Source: J061 sp003695725 [NCBI: Candidatus Schekmanbacteria bacterium]
GTDB lineage: Bacteria; Schekmanbacteria; GWA2-38-11
Length of the DNA stretch: 15,301 bases
Reading direction: 5' to 3'
Assembly: GCA_003695725.1 (NCBI GenBank)
Contig: RFHX01000100.1
Location: 1 to 15,301, forward strand
The position numbers and the translations under genes were made by a program. The notes under the pieces were generated by a model. It was not told where the DNA came from and ran no database searches. It saw only the letters and a list, made by a program, of their open reading frames with translations. Below are positions 1-8,119 of this stretch, one piece after another; within the stretch, counting starts at the first letter, position 1; the number at the start of each line of letters is the position of its first letter.

Positions 1-101
1 GGGAAAAGCGGGAAAGATTTCACACTTGCAGTGATTGATAAAATAGTGAATTTGTTGATAGTAAATATAAAAAAAATTGACATTACCATTTTTTGCAAAG
101 T

Positions 102-131
102 TTGACAGAAAAAAGAGATATTTGGTAATAT
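102..131 (+). promoter_or_regulatory. Probable sigma-70-type promoter for aroQ
   Basis: A TTGACA box at 102-107 is followed after 18 bp by TAATAT at 126-131, an acceptable -35/-10 pair about 28 bp before the aroQ start codon. An overlapping TATAAT at 129-134 would need a 21-bp spacer and is less likely. A second TTGACA lies exactly 25 bp upstream (77-82) but has no good -10 box at normal spacing. The ribosome-binding site AAGGAG at 145-150 sits 9 nt before the ATG. Bases 1-76 hold nothing I can assign to a gene. Confidence 0.55.
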
Positions 132-159
132 AATAAAATATTTTAAGGAGAATACCTAT

Positions 160-615
160 ATGCCAACTGTGCTTGTAATACATGGCCCCAACCTAAATAT
201 GCTTGGTGTAAGAGAACCAGAAATCTATGGGAAAACCACTCTTACATCAGTCAATAAAAGCCTTGAGACTGTGGCAAAAAAAGCCAATGTATCAATCAAA
301 TTTTTTCAATCCAACTATGAAGGTGAAATCATAGACCTTATACAGCGGCTTTACAAAAAGGTTGATCTCATTATTATAAATCCCGGCGGGCTTACACATA
401 CATCGGTAAGCTTAAGGGATGCTCTGATTGCAGCAAATACGCCAATTATCGAAGTTCATATTTCAAATATCTATGCACGGGAAGAATTCAGAAGAAAATC
501 TCTGATTTCAGATATTGCCATAGGAACTATTTCAGGATTTGGCACAAAGAGCTATGTTTTTGCCCTGATGGCAGGAATAGATTTCCTAAAAACTAACAGC
601 AAGCAAAAGAAATAA
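160..615 (+). CDS. aroQ: 3-dehydroquinate dehydratase, type II
   Basis: Catalyses the reversible dehydration of 3-dehydroquinate to 3-dehydroshikimate, step 3 of the shikimate pathway, in the cytoplasm. Type II enzymes are small flavodoxin-like dodecamers, and 151 residues is the usual length. The N-terminal GPNLNMLG (9-16) is the family signature. R18 and Y23 match the catalytic arginine and tyrosine of the active-site lid, NPGG (74-77) is the conserved substrate-binding asparagine loop, and EVHISN (98-103) contains the catalytic histidine H100. R111 matches the conserved substrate-binding arginine. The start is supported by AAGGAG nine bases upstream and by alignment of the signature to the N-terminus. 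It is followed after 7 bp by the aminopeptidase gene, an order also common in Firmicutes and Deltaproteobacteria, and the two are probably cotranscribed. The other shikimate gene in the window, aroC, lies on the opposite strand. Confidence 0.97.
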   Translation: MPTVLVIHGPNLNMLGVREPEIYGKTTLTSVNKSLETVAKKANVSIKFFQSNYEGEIIDLIQRLYKKVDLIIINPGGLTHTSVSLRDALIAANTPIIEVHISNIYAREEFRRKSLISDIAIGTISGFGTKSYVFALMAGIDFLKTNSKQKK

Positions 616-622
616 TAAAAAA

Positions 623-1702
623 GTGACTGATACTTTCTCTGTCGCACGACTCTCAAAACTCCAACACATTTTAAAGGAAAAAAATATTCCCGCTCTTCTT
701 GTGACAAATCTAAACAATATACGCTATCTATCAGGTTTTACAGGCACTTCTGCGATGATTATCGTATCATCGAAAAAATCTTACTTTCTCACCGATTTCA
801 GATACACAACCCAGGCAAAAAAACAGGTTAAAGCATCAGAAATAATAGAATACAGAAACGCAAATTCCGTCATTCTTGATATATGTAAAAAAAATAAAAT
901 TGATGAACTTGCAATCGAAGCTGAACATATGCAGATTGATTTGTTCAAGAGATTAAAAAAAGACTTAAAACCAATTAAGTTGACGCATTCCAAGGGATTA
1001 ATAGAAAGTCTTCGCTGCTTCAAAGACAATGAAGAAGTCAAATTGATTAAAGAGGCAATAAAGATTTCAGCCAAGGCACTAAAAGAAATCCTTCCTCTTA
1101 TCAAAGAAGGAGTAGAAGAAAGAGATATTGCTCTTGAGCTTGAATTTCAAATGAGGCGCTTTGGCGCAGAAAAAGGAGCTTTTGATTTTATAGTGGCATC
1201 AGGGTATCGCTCCTCAATGCCACATGGCGTAGCAAGCAGAAAAAAAATTAAAAAGGGCAACATTGTAACAGTCGATTTCGGCTGCATTTATAAAGGATAT
1301 AATTCTGATATTACTCGCACTTTTTGTGTCGGAAAGGCAGGGGAAAAAGAAAAAAGAATTTATAAGCTCGTATATGAAGCGCAAGCTCTGGCATTTGAAA
1401 AAATAGAAGAAGGTAAAACAACAGGCGCTATAGACAAAGCGGCAAGAGATTTTTTTGAAAAACAGAATGTTGGAGAATTTTTTGGTCATGGCCTTGGCCA
1501 TGGTGTAGGGCTTGATGTTCACGAAAAACCTGTCCTCTCACGAGGGATGAAGGAAAGAATAGGGGAAGGTATGGTTTTCACAATTGAACCGGGGCTTTAT
1601 TTTCCAAAAAAATTCGGTGTCAGAATAGAAGATATGATTTTGATAAAGAAAGGAAAACCTCAAATATTGACAAAAGATATTCCAAAGATTTTTGAAATTT
1701 AA
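623..1702 (+). CDS. Xaa-Pro aminopeptidase, M24 family
   Basis: A cytoplasmic metallopeptidase of the pita-bread fold (M24B, aminopeptidase P/prolidase group), which removes an N-terminal residue ahead of proline or splits Xaa-Pro dipeptides. An N-terminal creatinase-like domain (about 8-135, with NIRYLSGFTG at 32-41) precedes the catalytic domain (about 140-350). All five metal ligands are visible: D218 (in VDFG), D229 (in SDITRTF), H293 (in GHGLGHGVG), E322 (in IEPG) and E336 (in RIED). H300 in DVHE is the conserved substrate histidine. Length (359) is typical of short bacterial forms. The start is a GTG, with only weak complementarity to a ribosome-binding site, and lies 7 bp after the aroQ stop, so it is probably translated by coupling to aroQ. 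Whether it is an aminopeptidase or a dipeptidase cannot be told from sequence. No clear terminator follows; the next gene converges from the other strand. Confidence 0.93.
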   Translation: MTDTFSVARLSKLQHILKEKNIPALLVTNLNNIRYLSGFTGTSAMIIVSSKKSYFLTDFRYTTQAKKQVKASEIIEYRNANSVILDICKKNKIDELAIEAEHMQIDLFKRLKKDLKPIKLTHSKGLIESLRCFKDNEEVKLIKEAIKISAKALKEILPLIKEGVEERDIALELEFQMRRFGAEKGAFDFIVASGYRSSMPHGVASRKKIKKGNIVTVDFGCIYKGYNSDITRTFCVGKAGEKEKRIYKLVYEAQALAFEKIEEGKTTGAIDKAARDFFEKQNVGEFFGHGLGHGVGLDVHEKPVLSRGMKERIGEGMVFTIEPGLYFPKKFGVRIEDMILIKKGKPQILTKDIPKIFEI

Positions 1703-1746
1703 AATCGTTCAATGGATGGGAAAAAAAATATGCCTATATAGAAAAA

Positions 1747-2298
1747 TCAAAAAAAGTTTTCTCTCCACCACTCATAGGGAGCATCAGTCCTTGCAGATTC
1801 TTTAAATTCTTCCCATCTTTGTTTTACCTTTTCATAATTCTCTTTTGCAACTTCAAGTTGTTTCTGCGCCATTTTTCGGTCAGCGTTTGTATAATTTTTT
1901 CTTGAATAAGATGAAACCGTTCTCAATCTGAAGGCTTCTGCTCTCTTTACCTTTTCTTCAGCTTCCGAAAGTTCAGCTAACAGCTTATTCTTCTTTTCAT
2001 CCCACTCCTTTATTTCTTCTTCTTTCTTTTTTTTCTCTGCTTCTGCTTCTTCAGCGCTCTTTTCTATCTCTTCATCAAATACACTTTTATAATCCTTTTC
2101 TTCTTCCTTCGGCTTTGAGCTTATTTTTGTCTTTTCCACCTTTTCCTCAAGACTTGGTGGAATCTTTTCAGGCGAATCGACGATATGAATGACGCCGTTT
2201 TCATCGGTGTATTTATAAATTGTGGCACTATGACTTCTGCCTACCGGCAAAAGCACAAAAATTAAAGCCACAAGAAAAATAGTTACATTTCTCAACAT
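1747..2298 (-). CDS. Secreted DUF4124-domain coiled-coil protein
   Basis: A small exported protein of unknown function. Numbering from the ATG at 2298, residues 1-25 form a signal peptide (hydrophobic core IFLVALIFVLLPVG, probable cleavage after SHSA). A DUF4124 motif follows at once (TIYKYTDENGVIHIVDSPEK), the short beta-hairpin module found at the N-terminus of many periplasmic proteins of Proteobacteria. Residues about 45-170 are very rich in Glu and Lys and should form a long coiled coil. The protein ends in an aromatic tail (PYEWWRENFF). A GTG at 2302-2304 would add two residues, but it forms part of the Shine-Dalgarno sequence GAGGTG (2302-2307), so I prefer the ATG five bases downstream of that site. 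The Shine-Dalgarno overlaps the aroC stop codon, so translation is likely coupled to aroC. The domain is clear; the role is unknown. Confidence 0.85.
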   Translation of the reverse strand: MLRNVTIFLVALIFVLLPVGRSHSATIYKYTDENGVIHIVDSPEKIPPSLEEKVEKTKISSKPKEEEKDYKSVFDEEIEKSAEEAEAEKKKKEEEIKEWDEKKNKLLAELSEAEEKVKRAEAFRLRTVSSYSRKNYTNADRKMAQKQLEVAKENYEKVKQRWEEFKESARTDAPYEWWRENFF

Positions 2299-2306
2299 TA
2301 TCACCT

Positions 2307-3503
2307 CTATTTCTGCATATACCTATTTACTGCCTCTATATATAATTTAAAATTCTTTTTTATTTCAGTCAAACTATCTCCGCCAAATTTCTCCAAAAAG
2401 GCATTGGCAATTTCATAGGCAACGACTGCCTCACCAACCACTGATGCGGCAGGTACAGCACAAACATCGGAACGCTCAACTGCTGCACGCGCCGTCTTGG
2501 CAGTTTCCAAATCAACTGAACGAAGCGATTTGACAAGTGTAGGTATCGGCTTCATTACTGCATTGACTATTATGTTTTCACCATTACTTATGCCTCCCTC
2601 TATTCCTCCTGCATTATTGGTGCGCCTGTAAAAACCGCCTGTTTTTCTTCCCCTCAATGATGAAGAACGGGGTTTTCTATAAAAAATTTCATCATGGACC
2701 TTTGAACCGGGAAGCTCTGCGCATTTAAATCCGGCTCCAATTTCAACTCCTTTTATGGCCTGAATACTCATAAGCGCGAAGGCAAGGCGAGCATCGAGCT
2801 TTTTATCCCATTGGAATGAATTTCCAAGTCCGGGAGGTGGATTCGTCACTATTATCTGAAAAACACCTCCCAAAGAATCCCCATTCTTCTTGGCTTCATC
2901 GATTGCACTGCGCATCTTTTCTGCTGCTTTGCTGTCTGCACATCGCACATCGGATTTTTCAGATTTCCTGTACACTTCTGCAGGATTGGTAGGAATATTC
3001 TCGGCTCTAACATTGCCAATTTGAAGCACTGTGCTAATGATTCTAATATCGAAACACTTGAGAAGTTTTCTCGCAACTGTACCAACTGCCACCCTGCAAG
3101 CCGTTTCCCGTGCACTCGAGCGTTCAAGTATGTTGCGCATATCCTTTTCAAGATATTTTAGCCCTCCTGCAAGGTCTGCATGGCCGGGCCTTGGAAGAGT
3201 AAGAGGCGGCTCTTTTTCTCTTCTTGGAAGGATTGACATTCTACTCTTCCAGTTTTCCCAATCCCTGTTTCTGATTATCATCGAAAGGGGAGCACCTGTT
3301 GTAATACCGAATCTAACACCTGCTGTAATCTCTACTTCATCGCGCTCAATCTTCATTCTGCCGCCTCGTCCGTAACCCTGCTGACGGCGGCGAAGCTCAT
3401 TGTTTATTTCCTCTCCTGTAACTTTAAGGCCTGAAGGGACACCTTCAAGAATTGCATTGATAAGTTTCCCGTGGGATTCTCCGGCAGTAAGATATCTAAG
3501 CAT
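2307..3503 (-). CDS. aroC: Chorismate synthase
   Basis: Converts 5-enolpyruvylshikimate 3-phosphate to chorismate, the last step of the shikimate pathway, using reduced FMN as cofactor. The signatures are intact: AGESHG near the N-terminus (7-12), RRRQQGYGRGGRMKIE (38-53), the RPGHAD motif (about 105-110) and ERSSARETACRVAVG (about 127-141). The C-terminal conserved stretch with IPTLVKSLRSVD and VCAVPAASVVGEAVVAYE is also present. At 398 residues it matches the longer Firmicutes/deltaproteobacterial form rather than the roughly 360-residue enterobacterial one. The ATG has GAGGGA and AGGA purine tracts just upstream. The gene lies downstream of the giant-protein terminator and is first of a two-gene unit with the DUF4124 gene. 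I could not find a convincing promoter in the 80 bp between the terminator and the start. Confidence 0.97.
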   Translation of the reverse strand: MLRYLTAGESHGKLINAILEGVPSGLKVTGEEINNELRRRQQGYGRGGRMKIERDEVEITAGVRFGITTGAPLSMIIRNRDWENWKSRMSILPRREKEPPLTLPRPGHADLAGGLKYLEKDMRNILERSSARETACRVAVGTVARKLLKCFDIRIISTVLQIGNVRAENIPTNPAEVYRKSEKSDVRCADSKAAEKMRSAIDEAKKNGDSLGGVFQIIVTNPPPGLGNSFQWDKKLDARLAFALMSIQAIKGVEIGAGFKCAELPGSKVHDEIFYRKPRSSSLRGRKTGGFYRRTNNAGGIEGGISNGENIIVNAVMKPIPTLVKSLRSVDLETAKTARAAVERSDVCAVPAASVVGEAVVAYEIANAFLEKFGGDSLTEIKKNFKLYIEAVNRYMQK

Positions 3504-3576
3504 TCCCTCTTTTCCTAAAATTTATGTTAACAAATTTTATGAAAATAGAATAACTCAATCCTTCAAATTTTTGAAT

Positions 3577-3608
3577 AAAAAAAGGGCTCTCAACTAAAAT
3601 GAGAGCCC
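3577..3608 (-). terminator. Rho-independent terminator of the pil operon
   Basis: A perfect 9-bp stem (GGGCTCTCA at 3584-3592 pairing with TGAGAGCCC at 3600-3608) encloses a 7-nt loop. Read on the - strand it is followed directly by seven T residues (A-run 3577-3583 on the + strand). It begins 17 bases past the stop codon of the giant gene, so it ends the - strand transcript. On the + strand the hairpin lacks an immediate U-tract, so it is one-directional. Confidence 0.92.
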
Positions 3609-3625
3609 ATAAATCATTAGTTTTT

Positions 3626-6600
3626 TTACTGTGCTGTTGCGGCAACTTCTTTTGTATAGTCGGAATAAGCGCCGCCACTGAATGCCCTTACTCTGAAGAC
3701 ATATGTTTTTCCAGAAGTAAGGCCTGTATTGAAATCGCTTATGCTTGTTGTATTGGCCGGTACTATTGCAATTTCAGTAAAGGTGCCGTTTGAAGTTGAT
3801 TTCATCTCTATTGCAAATCCTGTTTCATTACCGCTATTGTCTGTCCAGCTAATATCAACACCGGCTGTTGTTGCTGTTGTCACATTGAGATTTGTTGGAG
3901 CATTGACAGAAAGCGTCGGCACAGAAACCTCTTCTGAATAAACTGAATAGATAGGACCCTTTGAAAATGCTCTGATTCTATAATAGTAAATTTTTCCCGG
4001 TGTAAGGTCAGGATCATCATCCGTGTATGTCGTAGCGTTGGCTTCTGTTGTATAGATTACAGAATAGCTTCCGATTCCATCTGTTCCCTCTTCTGCTATC
4101 TCGATTGAGAATCCCACTTCATTACTGCTGTTGTCTGTCCAAGTCAAAACAATCTCTAAGCGATTTGCCAGCACTGTCGCAGCCGCTAACCCCGATGGCG
4201 CTTCGGGTTGGACATCGAGCGTTGTCACGGAAACGACCGATGTGGCTGATGAATCTCCTGCTGCATTTCTTGCTACAACCTTATAGTAATAGGTTGTATC
4301 AGCAGATGCCGATGTGTCACTATAAGATGTAGCATTTGCGCTAGTAGTATCTATTTCTGTAAAGGGCCCTGTGCTGTTTGTTGCCCGGAAGATTGCAAAT
4401 GCCGTTTCATTTATGCTGTTGTCATCCCAAGTGAGGTCAACCTGTGTGCTTGCAGATGATGTAGCAGCAAGATTTGTAGGTGCATTTGGAGTCTGCGTCT
4501 CCACTAAGGTGTCAACTGAAATCTCTTCTGAATAATCTGAATAGGAATTTACATCTCCGTTATCAAGCGCACCTCTGCCAAAAGCTCTAACTCTGTAATA
4601 ATATACAATTCCCGGCACAAGCGCAGAATCATTATCAGTATAAGTTGATACATCAGCGCCCACAGAGGCAATCTCTGTATAAGTGCTTCCCAATTTAGCC
4701 CTTTCAATCACAAATCCTACTTCATTATCGCTATTGTCGTTCCATGTCAGGGTAATCTCAACACCTGATGACAAGCTTACTGTAGCCGCTAATCCTGTAG
4801 GAGCAACCGGTTTCGTGTCGGGCGTAGTGGCGCTTGCAATGTTAGTACGACTTGAATCTCCTGCGCTGTTTCTTGCCACAACTTGGTAATAGTAGGTGGT
4901 ATTTTTCGTAACAGTGTTGTCAGAATAGCTCTCAATGTTTTTTCCAACGGTAGCGATTTCTGTAGTAATGGCTGAAACATCTGTCGAGCGGAAAATGGCA
5001 AAAACTGATTCATTTGTACTCCAATCATTCCATGTAAGATTTATCTGATTCGTTGAAATTGCAGTCGCTTCAAGATTAGTTGGCGCATCTGGAACTTCAT
5101 TGAGAGTTGTTACACTTATCTCCTGTGAAAATGCTGAAAATGTATTGGTGCTCTGGTCCAAAGCCCTCACTCGATAATAGTATGGAGTATTTGCTTCAAG
5201 TCCTGTATCAGAATAGGAGACAGTATTGGACACAACGGTTGCAATTTCTTCAAAAGTACCAAATTTCCCTGTTTTTCTTTCAATGCTAAAAGCAGTTTCA
5301 TTTGTGCTGTTGTCATCCCATGTAAGGTCTATCTGGCTCGAACTTACGGCTGTGCCTGCAAGGTTTGAAGGCGCAGAAAGATTCGTGGTATCTATATTTA
5401 TATTGGTAATGAATTTCGATTGTTTTGTCACATTAAATCCCGTATTAGGGTCTCTTGCAGGAAGGACTAAATATTGACCGTCCTGGTCCGTTACACCTCC
5501 ACTCTCAGCAGTCAGTCGAACCTGAAATCTTTCGACAAAATTCACACCATAACGAAGCTCTCCCGTAGCAACTCCATTTACAGTAGTTGCTGACTTAGTG
5601 GCAATGGCATCAGCCGAGATATTGACATCCAATTTGCCATTCCCATTGACATCTTCATTTATGTCAAGAATACCGTTGTTGTTTGTATCCTCTCCCGGAT
5701 CCAATACTCCATTATTATTGGTATCCTCTGCCGTATCGAGGACACCGTTGCCATTTATATCTTCCACTATATCTATTATTCTGTTGCCATTGAGGTCTTC
5801 TCCTGTATCAAGGTTCCCATTCCCATTTACGTCTTCAGATGAAATCAACACACTGTCTAATGTATCGTTGTCTCCATTTACATCGAATCCGATGTCGGAT
5901 TCAAGCGCTACAATCTGAGTAGTTGCAACTCCAAAAGAAACCAATGTGCCGTCAGCTACAGGATTGCCGTGAATATCTGTAACTAACGCGGCAATAGGAC
6001 AACTCAATGTGCCGTCACCATTTAAAATAAGAGGTGTCAGGTAATCATTGAAAACAAGCGCCACATGGTATGGCTCGCCCGAAATGGTTAAGAATGTCGA
6101 TGACTTTATAGACGGATTTTCTGCCACATAAGCATCTATTTTGACACCATTGAAAATTGGGGTTGTAAGTTCTCCAGCAAAAAATTTCACTGTGGCAATT
6201 CCATTTGCATCTGTATAAATCAGAGTGCCCTCGGGCTCCAAATGTTCATCGCCACCCGGAGAATTGACAATGACAAAACCCACAGGAATATTGGCAACAG
6301 GATTGCCATCAGCATCCTGCACAAAAGCTGTAATCGTAGATTCTCCCGACCCTTTTGCAATATTGTCAGGCGTTGCCTTTACCGAAATCTGTGCAGGCGT
6401 ATCAGAAGTAATTGTTACATTGATTGTATCCTCAATCTTTTTCTTTGTCGCAGTATCATAATAACTTACCTTTACCGTAGAAACACCTGTCAAATCTCCT
6501 GCACTTAAAGTTACAGTTGCAATTCCGCTTCCATCTATAGAAGCTACATTTGAAGATAATGTCCCCAATGATGCAGCAAATACAGCATTGCCTGATGTTA

Positions 6601-8059
6601 TATTTGTAAATGTTGCTGTAATTGTTGTTGACCCTGTTTTGACAAGGATTGAGTCACTTGCAGATGTAAGCACCACACTCTTAACCTCACCTGCCGCTAC
6701 AGCATCGACTGTTACATTTTCGATTGAACCATTGGCATCAGCCTCTACGACTATTGTTCCTGTGAGCACTGACGAAAGAGTTGTCGTAATAACACCGTTG
6801 CTGTCTGTTGTGCCTGATGTTTTCGAAAGAGTAGCGTAATCCAATGTGTCCCCAGCAGAAATTTCACCATCATTATCCTTGTCAAGAGCATTGCGAAAAG
6901 TTACCTTCTGTCCCGCAACGGGATTGCCTGTTGAATTGGTAACTTTCAGTTGAATCAGCGATGATTCAGTGCCGTCTGCTGTTATGTTTGTAGGTGAAGC
7001 AGAAATTGCAAGATTTAGAACACCTGCCGCAACAAACTTTATAGTAATTGAAGCAGTCAATTCTTCATTGTTATAGCTTGCTGTAACGACTACATCACCA
7101 TTGTAATTTTCACTTATAAGAGTGGCTTTTGCTATTCCCCATGAATCTGTGGTTGATGATTCCGTAATTACTCCTTTTTCCGTTTTGAATTTTATTGTTG
7201 CGCCAACAATAGGATTGTTGTTTTCATTTTTTAGCTGAGCGCTAATTATTGCCTTACTTGTGCCGTCTGCTGAAATCGATGTCTTATCTGCAGCAATAGA
7301 AAGAGAAGTCTTTTGGCTTGCCTCGACAGATTCTATCGTTGCAGTGGCAGTAGTATTGGTGCCATAGACTGCAGTCACAGTTATCGTGCCGATGTAATCC
7401 TTTTCACTTGTTAGTACTGCTGATGCAACACCGCTTTGATTTGTAATTGCAGAAGCGTCAATCGATCCTTTATCTGTTTTAAACTTTACCACTGCTCCTG
7501 CAACAGGATTATTGTCACTATTTTTGAGTTCTGCAGTAAAAACGGCTGTACTTGTACCGTCTGCGGCAATTGTAGTCTTATTTGCAATCAATGATATATT
7601 TACTGATGTCTCTTCTGTTACAGTTATTTTTATTATCTTTTTTCTTGAAGGTTTTATATTTTTTGTTTTTGCAAGTACCCACAAGTTTCCCGCCTTTGTG
7701 CTCGTTACAGTAGTCTTTGCTTTGCCATCAATGCCTGTCTTTGCTACAAATGGGGAAAGCTCTCCTTCTCCGACTTTAATCTTAAATCTTATCTTTACGC
7801 CTTTAACAGGTTTGCCTTTTTTATTCTTGACTGTGGCTACAAGTACCGCACCTGTTGAGCCGTCTGATGGTATATTTGTTGCTTTGGATTTGAAGGAGAG
7901 GGTTGATACAACCTTTCTTGCTTTTCTAAAGGATTTACCCTTTCGCACATCCGACTTCAGATTGGCGCTCGAAGTTGAAGCGGAAATAAAAAGAAAAAAA
8001 AGTAAGGTTAGGAAAAAAAAAGACGCTTTTTTCCACCTACATATAGATTTTGCCCCCAT
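3626..8059 (-). CDS. Giant secreted Big-1 Ig-like/fibronectin III protein
   Basis: A 1477-residue exported modular protein, probably an adhesin or surface/extracellular structural protein; this role is inferred from domains only. Residues 1-32 are a Phe-rich Sec signal peptide (likely cut after STSSA), followed by a basic stretch (34-50). Ig-like domains of the invasin/Big-1 type follow at about 50-148, 152-245, 250-343, 347-456, 458-551 (degenerate) and 554-661, recognisable by the repeated ADGTS...A.....D/N.NPV.GA.V.F pattern. A seventh (about 665-870) carries an inserted block of six 12-residue acidic repeats (742-813). Six fibronectin III domains fill 896-1477, with LTW.D.S.NE and YYYRVRA motifs. 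An additional DKDNDGEISAGD loop (393-404) in the fourth Ig domain resembles a Ca-binding EF-hand loop. There is no sorting signal, membrane helix, autotransporter barrel or catalytic motif, and the protein ends inside the last FN3 domain. The start is supported by GGAGG seven bases before the ATG. It is the last gene of the pilMNOPQ operon, 60 bp after the preceding gene. Confidence 0.93.
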   Translation of the reverse strand: MGAKSICRWKKASFFFLTLLFFLFISASTSSANLKSDVRKGKSFRKARKVVSTLSFKSKATNIPSDGSTGAVLVATVKNKKGKPVKGVKIRFKIKVGEGELSPFVAKTGIDGKAKTTVTSTKAGNLWVLAKTKNIKPSRKKIIKITVTEETSVNISLIANKTTIAADGTSTAVFTAELKNSDNNPVAGAVVKFKTDKGSIDASAITNQSGVASAVLTSEKDYIGTITVTAVYGTNTTATATIESVEASQKTSLSIAADKTSISADGTSKAIISAQLKNENNNPIVGATIKFKTEKGVITESSTTDSWGIAKATLISENYNGDVVVTASYNNEELTASITIKFVAAGVLNLAISASPTNITADGTESSLIQLKVTNSTGNPVAGQKVTFRNALDKDNDGEISAGDTLDYATLSKTSGTTDSNGVITTTLSSVLTGTIVVEADANGSIENVTVDAVAAGEVKSVVLTSASDSILVKTGSTTITATFTNITSGNAVFAASLGTLSSNVASIDGSGIATVTLSAGDLTGVSTVKVSYYDTATKKKIEDTINVTITSDTPAQISVKATPDNIAKGSGESTITAFVQDADGNPVANIPVGFVIVNSPGGDEHLEPEGTLIYTDANGIATVKFFAGELTTPIFNGVKIDAYVAENPSIKSSTFLTISGEPYHVALVFNDYLTPLILNGDGTLSCPIAALVTDIHGNPVADGTLVSFGVATTQIVALESDIGFDVNGDNDTLDSVLISSEDVNGNGNLDTGEDLNGNRIIDIVEDINGNGVLDTAEDTNNNGVLDPGEDTNNNGILDINEDVNGNGKLDVNISADAIATKSATTVNGVATGELRYGVNFVERFQVRLTAESGGVTDQDGQYLVLPARDPNTGFNVTKQSKFITNINIDTTNLSAPSNLAGTAVSSSQIDLTWDDNSTNETAFSIERKTGKFGTFEEIATVVSNTVSYSDTGLEANTPYYYRVRALDQSTNTFSAFSQEISVTTLNEVPDAPTNLEATAISTNQINLTWNDWSTNESVFAIFRSTDVSAITTEIATVGKNIESYSDNTVTKNTTYYYQVVARNSAGDSSRTNIASATTPDTKPVAPTGLAATVSLSSGVEITLTWNDNSDNEVGFVIERAKLGSTYTEIASVGADVSTYTDNDSALVPGIVYYYRVRAFGRGALDNGDVNSYSDYSEEISVDTLVETQTPNAPTNLAATSSASTQVDLTWDDNSINETAFAIFRATNSTGPFTEIDTTSANATSYSDTSASADTTYYYKVVARNAAGDSSATSVVSVTTLDVQPEAPSGLAAATVLANRLEIVLTWTDNSSNEVGFSIEIAEEGTDGIGSYSVIYTTEANATTYTDDDPDLTPGKIYYYRIRAFSKGPIYSVYSEEVSVPTLSVNAPTNLNVTTATTAGVDISWTDNSGNETGFAIEMKSTSNGTFTEIAIVPANTTSISDFNTGLTSGKTYVFRVRAFSGGAYSDYTKEVAATAQ
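3905..5092 (-). repeat. Duplicated pair of fibronectin III domains
   Basis: Within the giant gene, the FN3 domains at 4811-5092 and 4208-4489 resemble each other (FAIFR..., then TTYYYxVVARNxAGDSS). The domains at 4490-4810 and 3905-4207 form a second matching class (NEVGFxIE..., LVPG/LTPG, then YYYRxRAFxxG). The order A-B-A-B indicates that a two-domain unit of about 600 bp was duplicated in tandem. The first (5093-5374) and last (3629-3904) FN3 domains do not belong to the A class and are less alike. Confidence 0.75.
5621..5836 (-). repeat. Six in-frame 36-bp repeats, acidic Ca-binding-like
   Basis: Six contiguous 36-bp units encode residues 742-813 of the giant protein, each a 12-residue unit of the form E-D-x-N-x-N-x-x-x-D-x-x. 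Examples are EDINGNGVLDTA and EDTNNNGVLDPG. The first unit starts at 5836 and the last at 5656, exactly 5 x 36 bases apart, with no insertions. A diverged partial unit (DVNGDNDTLDSV) precedes it at about 5850-5884. The D-x-N-x-N-G spacing resembles the Ca-coordinating loops of EF-hand, dockerin and thrombospondin type 3 repeats; calcium binding is inferred. Confidence 0.85.
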
Positions 8060-8119
8060 TATTACACCTCCGGCAATTAGTTTTAATTAGCAGGAAAATG
8101 TTATTTTTTTATCAAAAAA

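Noticed and set aside
1-105. C-terminal end of an upstream gene in frame 1 (stop at 103-105)
   Set aside because: The frame runs through the likely promoter -35 region, and the translated residues match no family I recognise; too short to support.
1703-1746. Bidirectional terminator between the converging aminopeptidase and DUF4124 genes
   Set aside because: Only A-runs and a four-pair ATAT palindrome are present; no stable stem can be drawn.
5621-5836. CRISPR-like array (36-bp periodicity)
   Set aside because: The units are contiguous with no unique spacers, stay in frame with the host gene and encode a consistent acidic peptide, so this is a coding repeat.
7512-8090. A 192-codon + strand open frame opposite the start of the giant gene
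   Set aside because: It lies antisense to well-supported Ig-like domains, its hydrophobic composition mirrors the reverse complement of the repeats, and it has no recognisable domain or ribosome-binding site. Other antisense frames over pilQ, pilM, aroC and the aminopeptidase are rejected for the same reason.
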